From Propionibacteriaceae bacterium (lineage in GTDB: Bacteria > Actinomycetota > Actinomycetes > Propionibacteriales > Propionibacteriaceae), in NCBI GenBank assembly GCA_017306015.1, contig JAFKJK010000012.1, positions 173,508 to 237,507 of the forward strand: 64,000 nucleotides of DNA, written 5' to 3'. A program made the position numbers and the translations under genes. Shown piece after piece: positions 51,348 through 60,428 of the stretch. The notes under the pieces are model-generated. The model was not told the origin of the DNA. It did no database searches and worked only from the letters and a program-made list of their open reading frames with translations. The first letter of the stretch is position 1; the number at the start of each line of letters is the position of its first letter.

Positions 51348-52616
51348 TCAGACGTAGCTGACCCGCAACCCGTCCTGCAGTCGCCGGATCACGCCGGCAA
51401 CCTCCTCGTGGGTCCGCCGCCAGCCCCGGACCAGCAGCACCGCAGCCATCGAACCCTCCTCCGCCGGATCGATCCGCGACCCGGCCGGACGGAGGGTGAT
51501 CACGTCCTCGACACCGGGCACGGCGTACGCCTCGGCCGTGCCCCCGATCGAGTGAACCCCGGACGCCGTCAGCGGCGGCTGGACGTAGTACGCGAAGCCG
51601 ACGCCCTCGAAGCGCGCGCCGGCCACCCCCGGCGGTAACCCGAGGTTCACCCGGGCGGCAGCCGCCAGCAGCGGCACACCCGTGACCCGTTCGGCCAGCC
51701 ATCGGATGCTGCCGCCGCCGAGCCGTCCGTTCACCTCGATCACCCGCGGTCCCTGCGGCGACAGCTTCAGTTCGGTGTGCATCGCGCCGAACCGCACCCC
51801 CAGCGCGGTGATCGCCTCCTCCGCCAGGTCCAGCAGCTCCGCGCCCAGCGCGGACGGTACGTCGGCCGGCAGGATCGAGGCGGTCTCCCGCAGTCCCTCG
51901 GCGAGCGGACCCCGTCCGGTGATGCCGAAGTGCTCCACTCGTCCCGAGTGGACGAAGGATTCGACCGAGACGTAGTCGGCCCACGGCGAGTCGGCGGGAC
52001 ACCAGCCGTCCGGGATCCGCTCCTCGACGACGAACTCCTCGACCGGGAGTCGCCGCCGTCCTGCCAGCAACCGGGCGACCGCTGCGGCGGAGTCGACGTA
52101 GCTGCTCGCACGGCTGGCGCTGCCCCGGGCCGGCTTCAGCACCGCCGGGAACGACAGCGCGCGGGTGGCGGACGCGACCGCGGCGGCGTCCGCGTCCGAG
52201 CGGACCGTGACGATGCGGGGCATCGGCAGTCCGGCTGCCCGCAGCGCCTCGCGCTGGGTCGCCTTGTCGACGAGCCGCTCGACCGTGGCCACGTCCAGGG
52301 TGGGCAGGCCGAGCTCGCCAGCGAGGTCGGCGGCGAACTCGAGATCGACATCGTTGCTGGCCAACAGGCCGTCCAGGGGCTCCGGAAGGACGCCAGGGAT
52401 GTCCTGCGGCGCCAGCCCGGTGACGTCGATCACACGGCCGAAGCGGCTCAACTGGTCGAGCTGGCCGGGCTCGTCGAGCCGTCCCCGATCGACGAGCCAG
52501 GCGAGGCGCCACGACCGCCGGGTGGCCCGGACCAGGCTGGGCAGCTCCACCGAGATCGGGCAGTAGACCACACCGAGCAGCGGCGGACGACCGCTCGCTC
52601 CCCCGGTGCCGCTCAT
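51348..52616 (-). CDS. ATP-grasp ligase
   Basis: The 422-residue protein has the ATP-grasp layout. There is an N-terminal pre-ATP domain, then AVLKPARGSASRASSYVDSA at about residues 160-179 with the ATP-binding Lys. The metal-binding end is LKLSPQGPRVIEVNGRLGGG near 285, with the conserved E-x-N-x-R. The C-terminal part resembles the carnosine-synthase/BL00235-type ligases. Such enzymes join a carboxylate to an amine using ATP; substrates are unknown. The ATG at 52616 is chosen for the best fit, but its ribosome site is weak. It converges on the sugar transferase and diverges from treYZ. Confidence 0.85.
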   Translation of the reverse strand: MSGTGGASGRPPLLGVVYCPISVELPSLVRATRRSWRLAWLVDRGRLDEPGQLDQLSRFGRVIDVTGLAPQDIPGVLPEPLDGLLASNDVDLEFAADLAGELGLPTLDVATVERLVDKATQREALRAAGLPMPRIVTVRSDADAAAVASATRALSFPAVLKPARGSASRASSYVDSAAAVARLLAGRRRLPVEEFVVEERIPDGWCPADSPWADYVSVESFVHSGRVEHFGITGRGPLAEGLRETASILPADVPSALGAELLDLAEEAITALGVRFGAMHTELKLSPQGPRVIEVNGRLGGGSIRWLAERVTGVPLLAAAARVNLGLPPGVAGARFEGVGFAYYVQPPLTASGVHSIGGTAEAYAVPGVEDVITLRPAGSRIDPAEEGSMAAVLLVRGWRRTHEEVAGVIRRLQDGLRVSYV

Positions 52617-52721
52617 GCCCAGGAAGGCTAGCCCAGCAGGTTCACAGGTCAACCCAGCGCGCATGCCCGCTATGGTGGAAAGACCGGACGGCCTGGGTAA
52701 CGCCTACCGCGAGTGAGGTTC

Positions 52722-55700
52722 ATGCGCATCCCCAAGAGCACCTATCGGCTGCAGATCACCGAGGATTTCGACCTGGTGGCTGCGGCCAAGGTGCTCGCCT
52801 ACCTGCACGAGCTGGGGGTTGACTGGGTCTACCTGTCCCCCATCCTGGCTTCGGGGACGGGCAGCGAACACGGCTACGACGTGGCCAACCACAATGCCAT
52901 CGATCCGTCCCGTGGCCGGGCGGCCGGCCTGTCCACGCTCGCCACCGAGGCCAGGCGGCTCGGCATGGGCGTGCTGGTCGACATCGTCCCCAACCACGTC
53001 GGGATCGGCCGGCCGTGGGAGAACGACTGGTGGTGGCACGTGCTGACCCACGGCCAGGCCTCGCCCTACGCGTCCGCCTTCGACATCGACTGGGTCGACG
53101 GGGACGGGCGGATCCGGCTCCCGGTCGTCGCCGACGAGGACCTCACCCAGGACGGACGGATCGCGGGCCTGTCCGTCCTCGGCGGCGAACTGCTCTATCG
53201 CGACCAACGCTACCCGCTCGCCCCGGACAGCGTCCGCTCCTCCGACGAGGACGCGGGCGACGTCCACGCCCGGCAGCACTACCAGCTGGTCAGCTGGCGC
53301 GAGGCCGACCGCAGCCTGAACTACCGGCGCTTCTTCACCGTGAACAGCCTGGCCGGCATCCGGGTGGAGGATCCGGAGTGGTTCGACGCGTCCCACGCCG
53401 AGATCAAGCGCTGGTTCGACGAGTCGCTCGTCGACGGACTGCGGGTCGACCACCCGGACGGCCTGCGCGACCCGGGCCGCTACCTCGACGACCTGGCCAC
53501 CCTCACCGGTGGCGCGTACGTGCTGGTGGAGAAGATCCTGGCCACCCGCTCCGGCGACGCCCCGGGCTTCCAGCTCGAGGAGCTGCCGTCCACCTGGGCG
53601 ACGGCCGGCACCACCGGCTACGACGCGCTCGCGCTGATCGACCGCGTCCTGGTCGACCCGGACGGAGAGGCACGGCTGACCGATCTGGAGAACCGGCTGC
53701 GCGGACGCGAGGTCGACTGGCTCCGGCTGATCCACGACGGCAAGCTCGGGGTCGCCCACGGCAGCCTCAACTCCGAGATCAGGCGGATCTCCCGGGAGGC
53801 GATCGCGAGCCTGCCGAAGGGTGCGTCCCCGGAGCTGGAACAGGTGGTCGCGGCCATCGCCGAGCTGGTTGCCGACCTCGAGGTCTACCGCACCTACCTG
53901 CCCGAGGGACGCGACCACCTGGAGCGCGCCATCGGGCTGGCGTGGGAGCATCGACCCGACCTCGGCGAGGTGTTCGCCGCGCTCACCCCCGTCCTCTCGG
54001 ACGCGACGAACCCGGCCGCGCAGCGACTGCAACAGACCTCCGGCATGGTGATGGCCAAGGGCGTCGAGGACGGCGCCTTCTACCGCTGGGGACGGCTGAC
54101 GTCGCTCAACGAGGTCGGCGGCGACCCGTCCGTCTTTGCGGTCACGCCGGACGAATTCCACGAGCAGCTGCTGCTGCGCGCCGACGAGTGGCCCGACTCG
54201 ATGGTCGCGGGCACCACGCACGACACCAAGCGGGGCGAGGGGACGCGGGCGCGGATCAGCGTGCTGGCGGAGATCCCCGACGTCTGGGCCGACGCGATGG
54301 CAGACCTGCTGCGGCTGGTCCCGGTGCCGGACGCCGGCTTCGCGAACCTGCTCTGGCAAGCGGTGATCGGGGTCTGGCCGGCGGACCGGGAGCGCCTGCA
54401 CGGCTACGTCGAAAAGGCCATGCGGGAGGCCGGCGAGCGCACCTGGTGGACGGCCCCGGACGCCGCCTACGAGGCCGCGATGCAGGCCTGCGTCGACGCG
54501 GCGTTCGACAACCCGGAGGTGGGCGAGGTCATCGGCCGCGTCCTCGACCGGATCGTGCTGCCCGGACGCATCAACGCACTGGCGTCCAAGCTGCTCGACC
54601 TGACCATCCCCGGCGTCCCGGACGTGTACCAGGGCAGCGAGCTGTGGGAGCACAACCTGGTCGACCCGGACAACCGGCGTCCGGTCGACTTCGCGGCCCG
54701 CGCGGAGGTGCTCGACAGCGTCCGGCTCGGGAAGCGTCCGCTGCTCAGCGCCGAACTCGAGGACAGCGGCGAGGTGAAGCTGCTGGTCACCTACCAGGCG
54801 CTCAATCTCCGTCGGGACCATCCGGAGTGGTTCACGCGCTACCGTCCGCTGCCCGCAGAGGGGACGGCGGCCGAACACGTGCTGGCGTTCAGCCGGGGTG
54901 GCGCGATCACGGCGGTCACCCGGCTGCCGGTCGGCCTGCTCCGCAAGGGCGGGTGGGGCGACACCACCCTCGCCCTGCCGGAGGGTGCGTGGCGCGACCT
55001 GATCTCGGGGCGCCTGGTGCCGACCAACGAGAGCCGCGCCGTCCCGCTCGACCGGCTGCTGGACCGCTACCCGGTGGCACTGCTGGTGCGCGAGGAACGG
55101 CGGGTGGGCGAGCGCGGACGGTTCGACGTGTGGGCGCCGCTGCCGGAGCGGGTCCGGCTGCAGGTCGGCGACCGGATCGTGCCGATGACCAGGGGCGTCG
55201 ACGGCTGGTGGACGCCGGCCGAGCCCGAGCCGCTGGGACGGGTCGACTACGGCTACCTGCTCGACGACTCGGAGACGCCCGTCCCGGATCCGCGGACACG
55301 CTGGCAGCCGTACGGGGTGCACGGGCTGTCGCGGACGTTCGACGCGGACGCCTTCACCTGGCACGACCAGCGCTGGACCGGACGGTCGCTGGCCGGTGCG
55401 GTGCTGTACGAACTGCACATCGGCACGTTCACGTCCGAGGGCACGCTGGACGCGGCGATCGAGAGGCTCCCGCACCTGGTGGAGCTCGGCATCGACTTCG
55501 TCGAGCTGATGCCGGTGGCGGCGTTCAACGGCGATCGGGGCTGGGGCTACGACGGGGTCGCGTGGTTCGCCGTCCACGAGGCCTACGGCGGGCCGGACGC
55601 GTACCGGCGGTTCGTCGACGCCGCGCACGCCGCCGGTCTCGGCGTGATCCAGGACGTCGTCTACAACCACTTCGGGCCGTCCGGCAACTACCTGCCGCGG

Positions 55701-56855
55701 TTCGGGCCGTACCTCGCCGAGGAGGACAACGCGTGGGGGTCGCGGATCAACCTCGACGGTCCGGGTTCGACCGAGGTGCGACGGCTGATCGCGGAGAACC
55801 TGCGGCACTGGTTCGTCACCATGCACGTGGACGCGCTGCGGCTGGACGCCGTCCATGCGCTGGAGGACGAGTCGATCCCGCACCTGCTGGAGGAGCTGAC
55901 GATGGTGGCGCAGGATCTGGCTGCGCACCTGCGGCGTCCGCTGTTCCTGATCGCGGAGTCCGACCAGAACGAGCCGCACTTCATCTATCCGCGGCAAGCC
56001 GGTGGCTACGGCATGGACGCGCAGTGGAGCGACGACTTCCACCACGCGCTGCACGTGGCGCTGACCGGGGAGACGGACGGGTACTACGCCGACTTCGCCG
56101 ATCTGGGGTCGCTGGCGAAGGTGTGTGAGCGGGGGTTCTACCACGACGGGATCTGGTCGAGCTTCCGGGGCAAGGTGCACGGCAGCCCGATCGACATCGC
56201 CCGCGTCCCGGCATGGCGGCTGGTGGTGTCCTCGGCGAACCACGACCAGGTGGGCAACCGGGCGCGCGGGGACCGTCCGTCCGACAAGCTGGACGACGAC
56301 CAGTTGGCGTGCGCCGCGCTGCTGACGCTGACCTGCGGGTTCACACCGATGCTGTTCATGGGCCAGGAGTGGGCGGCGTCCAGCCCGTTCCCGTTCTTCT
56401 CCGGGCACCCGGAGCCCGACCTGGCGGAATCGGTGACGCAGGGACGGCTGGCGGAGTTCTCGCGGATGGGCTGGGACGCCGGTGAGGTGCCCGACCCGCA
56501 GGATCCGGCGACGTTCGCGTCCGCCAAGCTGCGCTGGGACGAACTCGACAGCGGACGGCACGCCGTGCTGCTCGCCGTCCACCGGCACCTGATCGCGCTG
56601 CGCCGGCAGTACTCGGAGCTGACGAACCCGATCCTGGCGCGGACGCGGTGCGAGTTCGACGACGACGCGCGGTGGTTCCTGCTGCGCCGGGGCGGCCTCG
56701 CGGTCGTCGTCAACTTCTCCGACATGGAGACCCCGGTGGACCTGGGCGGCCCGCACCAGCTGCGCTGGGCCACCCCGTCCGGAGCCCGCGTGGAAGGCAA
56801 CCATGTCGTGCTGCCGCCGCACGCGGGTGCACTGCTGCTGCCACTGATGCATTGA
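52722..56855 (+). CDS. treYZ: Fused maltooligosyltrehalose synthase-trehalohydrolase (TreY-TreZ)
   Basis: The 1377-residue protein carries both enzymes of the TreY/TreZ trehalose route. TreY (about residues 1-790) begins KSTYRLQITEDFDLVAAAKV and has GLRVDHPDGLRDP with nucleophile Asp243, LVEKILATR with acid/base Glu270, and GTTHDTKRGEGTR. TreZ (about 795-1377) has a carbohydrate-binding start (GRFDVWAPLPERVRLQ), ELHIGTFTSEGTLDAAIERL, LRLDAVHAL with Asp1042, AESDQNEPHF with Glu1079, and SSANHDQVGNRAR. TreY turns the reducing end of maltodextrins into trehalose; TreZ cuts it off. The two are normally separate genes. The junction is in frame with no stop. GAGG precedes the ATG at 52722; a GTG nine bases upstream also exists. 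Confidence 0.95.
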   Translation: MRIPKSTYRLQITEDFDLVAAAKVLAYLHELGVDWVYLSPILASGTGSEHGYDVANHNAIDPSRGRAAGLSTLATEARRLGMGVLVDIVPNHVGIGRPWENDWWWHVLTHGQASPYASAFDIDWVDGDGRIRLPVVADEDLTQDGRIAGLSVLGGELLYRDQRYPLAPDSVRSSDEDAGDVHARQHYQLVSWREADRSLNYRRFFTVNSLAGIRVEDPEWFDASHAEIKRWFDESLVDGLRVDHPDGLRDPGRYLDDLATLTGGAYVLVEKILATRSGDAPGFQLEELPSTWATAGTTGYDALALIDRVLVDPDGEARLTDLENRLRGREVDWLRLIHDGKLGVAHGSLNSEIRRISREAIASLPKGASPELEQVVAAIAELVADLEVYRTYLPEGRDHLERAIGLAWEHRPDLGEVFAALTPVLSDATNPAAQRLQQTSGMVMAKGVEDGAFYRWGRLTSLNEVGGDPSVFAVTPDEFHEQLLLRADEWPDSMVAGTTHDTKRGEGTRARISVLAEIPDVWADAMADLLRLVPVPDAGFANLLWQAVIGVWPADRERLHGYVEKAMREAGERTWWTAPDAAYEAAMQACVDAAFDNPEVGEVIGRVLDRIVLPGRINALASKLLDLTIPGVPDVYQGSELWEHNLVDPDNRRPVDFAARAEVLDSVRLGKRPLLSAELEDSGEVKLLVTYQALNLRRDHPEWFTRYRPLPAEGTAAEHVLAFSRGGAITAVTRLPVGLLRKGGWGDTTLALPEGAWRDLISGRLVPTNESRAVPLDRLLDRYPVALLVREERRVGERGRFDVWAPLPERVRLQVGDRIVPMTRGVDGWWTPAEPEPLGRVDYGYLLDDSETPVPDPRTRWQPYGVHGLSRTFDADAFTWHDQRWTGRSLAGAVLYELHIGTFTSEGTLDAAIERLPHLVELGIDFVELMPVAAFNGDRGWGYDGVAWFAVHEAYGGPDAYRRFVDAAHAAGLGVIQDVVYNHFGPSGNYLPRFGPYLAEEDNAWGSRINLDGPGSTEVRRLIAENLRHWFVTMHVDALRLDAVHALEDESIPHLLEELTMVAQDLAAHLRRPLFLIAESDQNEPHFIYPRQAGGYGMDAQWSDDFHHALHVALTGETDGYYADFADLGSLAKVCERGFYHDGIWSSFRGKVHGSPIDIARVPAWRLVVSSANHDQVGNRARGDRPSDKLDDDQLACAALLTLTCGFTPMLFMGQEWAASSPFPFFSGHPEPDLAESVTQGRLAEFSRMGWDAGEVPDPQDPATFASAKLRWDELDSGRHAVLLAVHRHLIALRRQYSELTNPILARTRCEFDDDARWFLLRRGGLAVVVNFSDMETPVDLGGPHQLRWATPSGARVEGNHVVLPPHAGALLLPLMH

Positions 56856-57120
56856 GCCTGGGATTTCATTCGCCGCGCAGTAGTGCAATTGCGCACCAAC
56901 TTAGCGCTGGCTAGGGATTACGCAGATTCCGCCATTACCCTGACACGCAGCACCTAACAGCTTTCGCTGGCGGGGAAGCTCCCGCCGTTGGGGCTCTGTC
57001 CCGCACGCGTTGGGAACGACGGTCTAGTGGCTGCTCGCGATCGGCTGCTATGGTCGCATCAACGCGGTTGCCGTTCCAGGCCAGGGTGGGGGCCCTCCTG
57101 GAAGGACTGAGGGGTGGGGT
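56856..57120 (+). promoter_or_regulatory. Leader region before the first Tat-type secreted protein
   Basis: No gene fits here. AATTG at 56887-56891 is followed by CTTAGCG (56900-56906) and CTAGG (56911-56915). A weak terminator-like repeat GGCGGG/CCCGCC spans 56969-56986 after treYZ. A compound hairpin (TTCCAGG 57074-57080 with CCTGGAA 57097-57103, inner AGGG/CCCT, loop TGGGGG) lies 18 bases before the start at 57121. Confidence 0.4.
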
Positions 57121-57615
57121 ATGACCGACGGAAATGTGGTGCGCTCAGACGCGCCCGGGGGACTCTCCAGACGAACGCTCGTGGCCGGAGCCGCGTGGAG
57201 CGTGCCGGTGGTGGTGGGGCTGGCGGCGGTGCCCGCGTACGCGGCGTCACCGGAAGGGAAGTTCATAGACTTCTTCGCGTGGGACGTGAGCAGTCCGCTT
57301 CACAACACTGGGAATGAGTTTCAGGTCAACTACTCAGTCCTCAGGTACGTAGGTCCAGGCACCGCCTCCGGAGTCTTCACCCTCTCCGCCAGTCCGATGA
57401 TCGCACGACCGTGGGTGACGGCGATCTATAATCCCAATAGCGGTGGCTCATTCACCGTGCCCACAAACGGGACGTTCCAGATCGGATTCTCGGTCCATCC
57501 CGAAGATTACGTAGATATTCCAGGCGGCAGCTACACGGTTACCGCGATCTTCTCATTCACTGCGAACGGGGCGACTCACACTGTCTCGTACAGCTGGTCC
57601 TATCCCACGTCTTAG
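57121..57615 (+). CDS. Small secreted protein with Tat-type signal, family A
   Basis: The 164-residue protein has a twin-arginine-like signal (LSRRTLVAGAAWSVPVVVGL, residues 16-35) and an AYAAS cleavage site at about 40-44. The RR...AAW(S/A)xPVV pattern is common in actinobacterial exported proteins. The mature 120 residues are rich in Thr, Ser, Phe and Tyr with alternating beta-strand pattern (SYTVTAIFSFTANG, THTVSYSWSYPTS). No enzymatic motif is visible. Similar signals occur at 58502 and 62252. It lies 48 bases upstream of the HPr-kinase-like gene. Confidence 0.8.
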   Translation: MTDGNVVRSDAPGGLSRRTLVAGAAWSVPVVVGLAAVPAYAASPEGKFIDFFAWDVSSPLHNTGNEFQVNYSVLRYVGPGTASGVFTLSASPMIARPWVTAIYNPNSGGSFTVPTNGTFQIGFSVHPEDYVDIPGGSYTVTAIFSFTANGATHTVSYSWSYPTS

Positions 57616-57662
57616 TCGAGACCGGTTCGGCAACGGCTGGACTGGACATAGCAGGCGGGAGG

Positions 57663-58505
57663 TTGGCGCAAACGGAAACCACGTCCGGTGCCCGTCTGGC
57701 ATTCCGTGCTCTGTCGATCGCAGGGGTCAATGCAGTCGCGACTGTTCAGCTCGAAGGTCCGCGAGAGGCAGAGTTGAACGACGCGATGATGATCGCCTGG
57801 TCGCGATGCCTGACTATAGGCCCGATCCTCACCACGGGCATCGTCCGCGTCCTTCTGAGCGCGCCGGGCGGCTCCAAGCCGAGTGACCTGACCCGAGACG
57901 GATCGGAGCTCGCCAGCGACAACCTCGCCGAGCTCATGTCAGCGGCGACGCAGGCGATCACGCACAAACTGATCCAGGCGCAGGTCGGGCGGCTGCTGTT
58001 GCTGCACGCGGGGGCGGTCTGCCATCCCGTGACCGGGCGGTCGCTCGTGTTCGTCGCCCAGGGCGGCACCGGCAAGACGACGCTGGCGTGCACGCTCGGG
58101 CGTCACTATGGCTACCTCACCGACGAGACGGTAGGGATCGACGCGGACAACCGCATCCTCCCCTATCCCAAGCCGCTCTCGCTGCGAACCGATGCCGGCT
58201 GGCCGAAGCAGGAGACGTCACCGGACGCGCTCGGTCTCCTGTACGCGCACCCGGGCCCGACCGTCGCACGAGTGATCATCCTCGCCCGCGACCCGGACGC
58301 GGCCGAGCCGCGGGTGCGCGAACTCGGCCTGCTCGATGCGATCCAGGCCATCGGCCCGCAGTCGTCCTCGCTGTACGCCCTGCCCCGCGGTCTGCACCAC
58401 CTTGCCGATCTGATCGAAGCCACCGGACCGGTGCTCGAAGTCACCTACGCCGAAGCCGAGTCGCTGCTGCCGCTGGCGGCGGACCTGATCGGCGGCTACA
58501 GCTAG
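57663..58505 (+). CDS. HPr kinase-like P-loop protein (orphan)
   Basis: The 280-residue protein has the same core as the lasso kinase at 45419: LLLLHAGAVCHPVTGRSLVF, P-loop VAQGGTGKTTLACTLG with Lys138, and GYLTDETVGID near residue 160. The N-terminal ~110 residues are different. No precursor peptide, cyclase or protease gene is next to it; instead two PqqD-like genes lie 0.9 kb downstream. It may phosphorylate a protein or peptide still to be found. The start is uncertain: TTG at 57663 is the first codon that fits after an in-frame stop, and its GGGAGG lies too close. Confidence 0.75.
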   Translation: MAQTETTSGARLAFRALSIAGVNAVATVQLEGPREAELNDAMMIAWSRCLTIGPILTTGIVRVLLSAPGGSKPSDLTRDGSELASDNLAELMSAATQAITHKLIQAQVGRLLLLHAGAVCHPVTGRSLVFVAQGGTGKTTLACTLGRHYGYLTDETVGIDADNRILPYPKPLSLRTDAGWPKQETSPDALGLLYAHPGPTVARVIILARDPDAAEPRVRELGLLDAIQAIGPQSSSLYALPRGLHHLADLIEATGPVLEVTYAEAESLLPLAADLIGGYS

Positions 58506-59224
58506 GCGCAGCTGAGCGTGGGCTGACTGACCCAGAAGTCGCCGTCGTAGGCGTTCGCCGAGACCCCGGTCTTGGGGAAGGTGAAGGTGTACTGGACCGT
58601 CACCGAGGTCGTAGCCGGGGTGATTTCGGTCGCCAGCGTCTTGTCCCTTCCATTCGGCACCCTCTCGTAGTCGGGGTTTCCGCTAAGGGCAGTGTTCGAC
58701 CCGCCCGATGCATAACGCGCCATCGTCGTGTCGCCGCCGCTGGTGATCAGGTTAATGTCCAGCAACTGGATACCCGCATTGGAGTCGTTCGACCGCACCC
58801 TGACGCTCGCCGTGTACTTCGCGTTATTCGTGACTGTGAACATGTAGGTGACTACCCATTTGGTGCCGATCGCGGTCGCGTCGCGCTCGGAGAGGAAGCC
58901 TGCACGCGGGCCGTTCGGGGTCAGACCCGTCACCATGTAGGTGGCGCCGGGGCCACTGAACAGACCAGAGGACGTGGTGCCCGTCCAACCGGTCGAACCG
59001 ATACTGGCGTCAGGGCCGCTGAGGAGGGGATTGCCACGCCTGTCGGTGGGCAGTGTCCACGATGCCGAGGTAAGTACGCCTGCGGCCTTGCAGGTCGAGG
59101 CAGCTGCCGCAGGCAACGCCGTCACCCCAACTACCACGGGCGTAGCCCACGCGGCCGCGACGAGCACGCTACGGCGGGACGCCCTGCCGGTGGACAAAGA
59201 ATGCGGACGCACGTCGGTATCCAT
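58502..59224 (-). CDS. Secreted protein with Tat-type signal, family B
   Basis: The 240-residue protein begins with a twin-arginine-like signal (GRASRRSVLVAAAWATPVVV) and cleavage near LPAAAAS (about residue 43). The mature part is beta-rich, with TMARYASGGSNTALSGNPDY and a C-terminal immunoglobulin-like stretch (SVTVQYTFTFPKTGVSANAY) that ends in a Cys pairing candidate. No catalytic motif is evident. GAGGGG precedes the ATG. It converges on the HPr-kinase-like gene with a 4-base overlap of stops. Confidence 0.8.
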   Translation of the reverse strand: MDTDVRPHSLSTGRASRRSVLVAAAWATPVVVGVTALPAAAASTCKAAGVLTSASWTLPTDRRGNPLLSGPDASIGSTGWTGTTSSGLFSGPGATYMVTGLTPNGPRAGFLSERDATAIGTKWVVTYMFTVTNNAKYTASVRVRSNDSNAGIQLLDINLITSGGDTTMARYASGGSNTALSGNPDYERVPNGRDKTLATEITPATTSVTVQYTFTFPKTGVSANAYDGDFWVSQPTLSCA

Positions 59225-59375
59225 CGAGACCCCTCAAACTCGCCGAGCCGGCTCACCCCCCAGCGTGCCGAACTCGGGTCCAAATACCCGAGTGGAATTT
59301 ACCAGTCCACGATGCTGTCGGCAGGAGAATCGCCGATGCCTCGCGCCAATAGGATGGCGCCGTGATCGGAGCCGC

Positions 59376-59654
59376 ATGATCGTCCGAACGATTCCCTACG
59401 CCGACCTTCTCGAGCGCGACGGCGAAGCGCTCCTGCTGACCGAGGGGACGCTGCTACGTCTCAGCGCCGTCGGGGCGGCCGTGGTGAGGCTGGCCGCCGA
59501 CGGCATCGACGCCGCCCAGCTCGCGTCCGCCCTGGAAGAGGCCTTCGGGCTCCCCGCGTCCGGTTCGACACCGGACGCGTTGACGCCCATCCTGGATGCT
59601 CTCGCCGCCCAGCACCTGGTCGAGCTCCTGCCCGAGTCCGGCGAGTCGGCATGA
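59376..59654 (+). CDS. PqqD-like small protein 1
   Basis: The 92-residue protein shows the PqqD/RRE pattern: a beta hairpin with YADLLERDGEALLLTEGTLL and LRLSAVGAAVVRLAADGIDA, then helices (AAQLASALEEAFGL and LTPILDALAAQHLVELL). This fold binds leader peptides in RiPP pathways or acts as a related small adaptor. GGAG lies six bases before the ATG. It overlaps the next gene by four bases (ATGA), so the two probably work together. Confidence 0.75.
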   Translation: MIVRTIPYADLLERDGEALLLTEGTLLRLSAVGAAVVRLAADGIDAAQLASALEEAFGLPASGSTPDALTPILDALAAQHLVELLPESGESA

Positions 59655-59947
59655 CCCGCTGGCGGATCAGCGAAACCACCGCGTTCGTGGTCAGTAACGT
59701 CGACCGGGTCGTCGTGTTCAACCTCGACCGGCCGCAGACGCAGCCGCTGGCGCTCCTCGGTACCGGTGCGACCATCTGGAACGGCCTCATCGGAGCCGAC
59801 GACGACCTGCGCCCCTGGCGCGACGAGCAGGAGTTGCTCGCCGAACTGGCGGATGCCTACGGGGTCACGCCGGCCGAGATCAGTGCGGACGTCACCGGCT
59901 TCCTGCGTCAGATGGCGTCCAGCGGCTACGTGGACTCGGACTCGTAG
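59651..59947 (+). CDS. PqqD-like small protein 2
   Basis: The 98-residue protein is another PqqD-family member: AFVVSNVDRVVVFNLDRPQT, LALLGTGATIWNGLIGADDD (the family's 'G..iW..l' pattern, about residues 34-53), ELLAELADAYGVTPAEISAD, and VTGFLRQMASSGYVD. It is coupled to PqqD-like protein 1. Together with the HPr-kinase-like gene at 57663 it may form a peptide- or protein-modifying set without a recognised substrate. Confidence 0.8.
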   Translation: MTRWRISETTAFVVSNVDRVVVFNLDRPQTQPLALLGTGATIWNGLIGADDDLRPWRDEQELLAELADAYGVTPAEISADVTGFLRQMASSGYVDSDS

Positions 59948-59999
59948 CCGCTCGAAGCCAGCCCCCGGCATGCGCCGGAACGACGTGGCGGTGAGCCCA

Positions 60000-60403
60000 C
60001 CCACGTCGTCCCCGGCCCCGACCCGAGACCCCCGCCGGCCAAGTCCTCACATCGGTGCAGGGACCCCGGCGTACGCCGGGGCGACGCGACAGAGAGACCG
60101 ACCCACCCACGTCGTCCCGGTCCCCGACCCGAGACCCCGCCGGCCAAGTCCTCACGTCCGTGCAGGGACCCCGGCGTACGCCGGGGCGACGCAACGGTGA
60201 GGCCCACCAACCCACGTCGTCCCCGGCCCCGACCCGAGACCCCGCCGGCCAAGTCCTCACGTCCGTGCAGGGACCCCGGCGTACGCCGGGGCGACAGCGG
60301 CGCAGCTTGCCATCCCGCGTCGTCCCGGGCCCCGCCCCGGGACCCCCGCCGGCCGACTCGCCAGATCAGTACAGGGATCCGGCGTACGTCGGGGCGGCGT
60401 ATC
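60000..60403. repeat. Four-unit tandem repeat, period about 105 bases
   Basis: Units begin near 60001, 60107, 60212 and 60317. Each contains CCACGTCGTCCC, GACCCGAGACCCC, GCCGGCCAAGTCCTCAC and the perfect palindrome CCCCGGCGTACGCCGGGG (60064-60081, 60169-60186, 60274-60291; degenerate in unit 4). The 480-base gap 59948-60428 holds nothing else. The palindrome is related in style to those at 63.1-63.6 kb. Confidence 0.9.
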
Positions 60404-60428
60404 GCTGAAGGAGTCGCGAGGCCTGTCG

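Noticed and set aside
52704..56888. A 1394-codon minus-strand open frame opposite treYZ
   Set aside because: It mirrors the treYZ codons and has low-complexity Arg/Val/Pro/Asp composition; the plus strand has full catalytic motifs.
59334..59368. A possible 9-codon peptide (MPRANRMAP) upstream of the PqqD-like genes
   Set aside because: It has no leader-like motif and no convincing ribosome site, and it is too short to support as a RiPP precursor.
60000..60403. A possible CRISPR array
   Set aside because: Units are about 105 bases and similar along their whole length, with no short constant repeat and variable spacers, and no cas genes are present.
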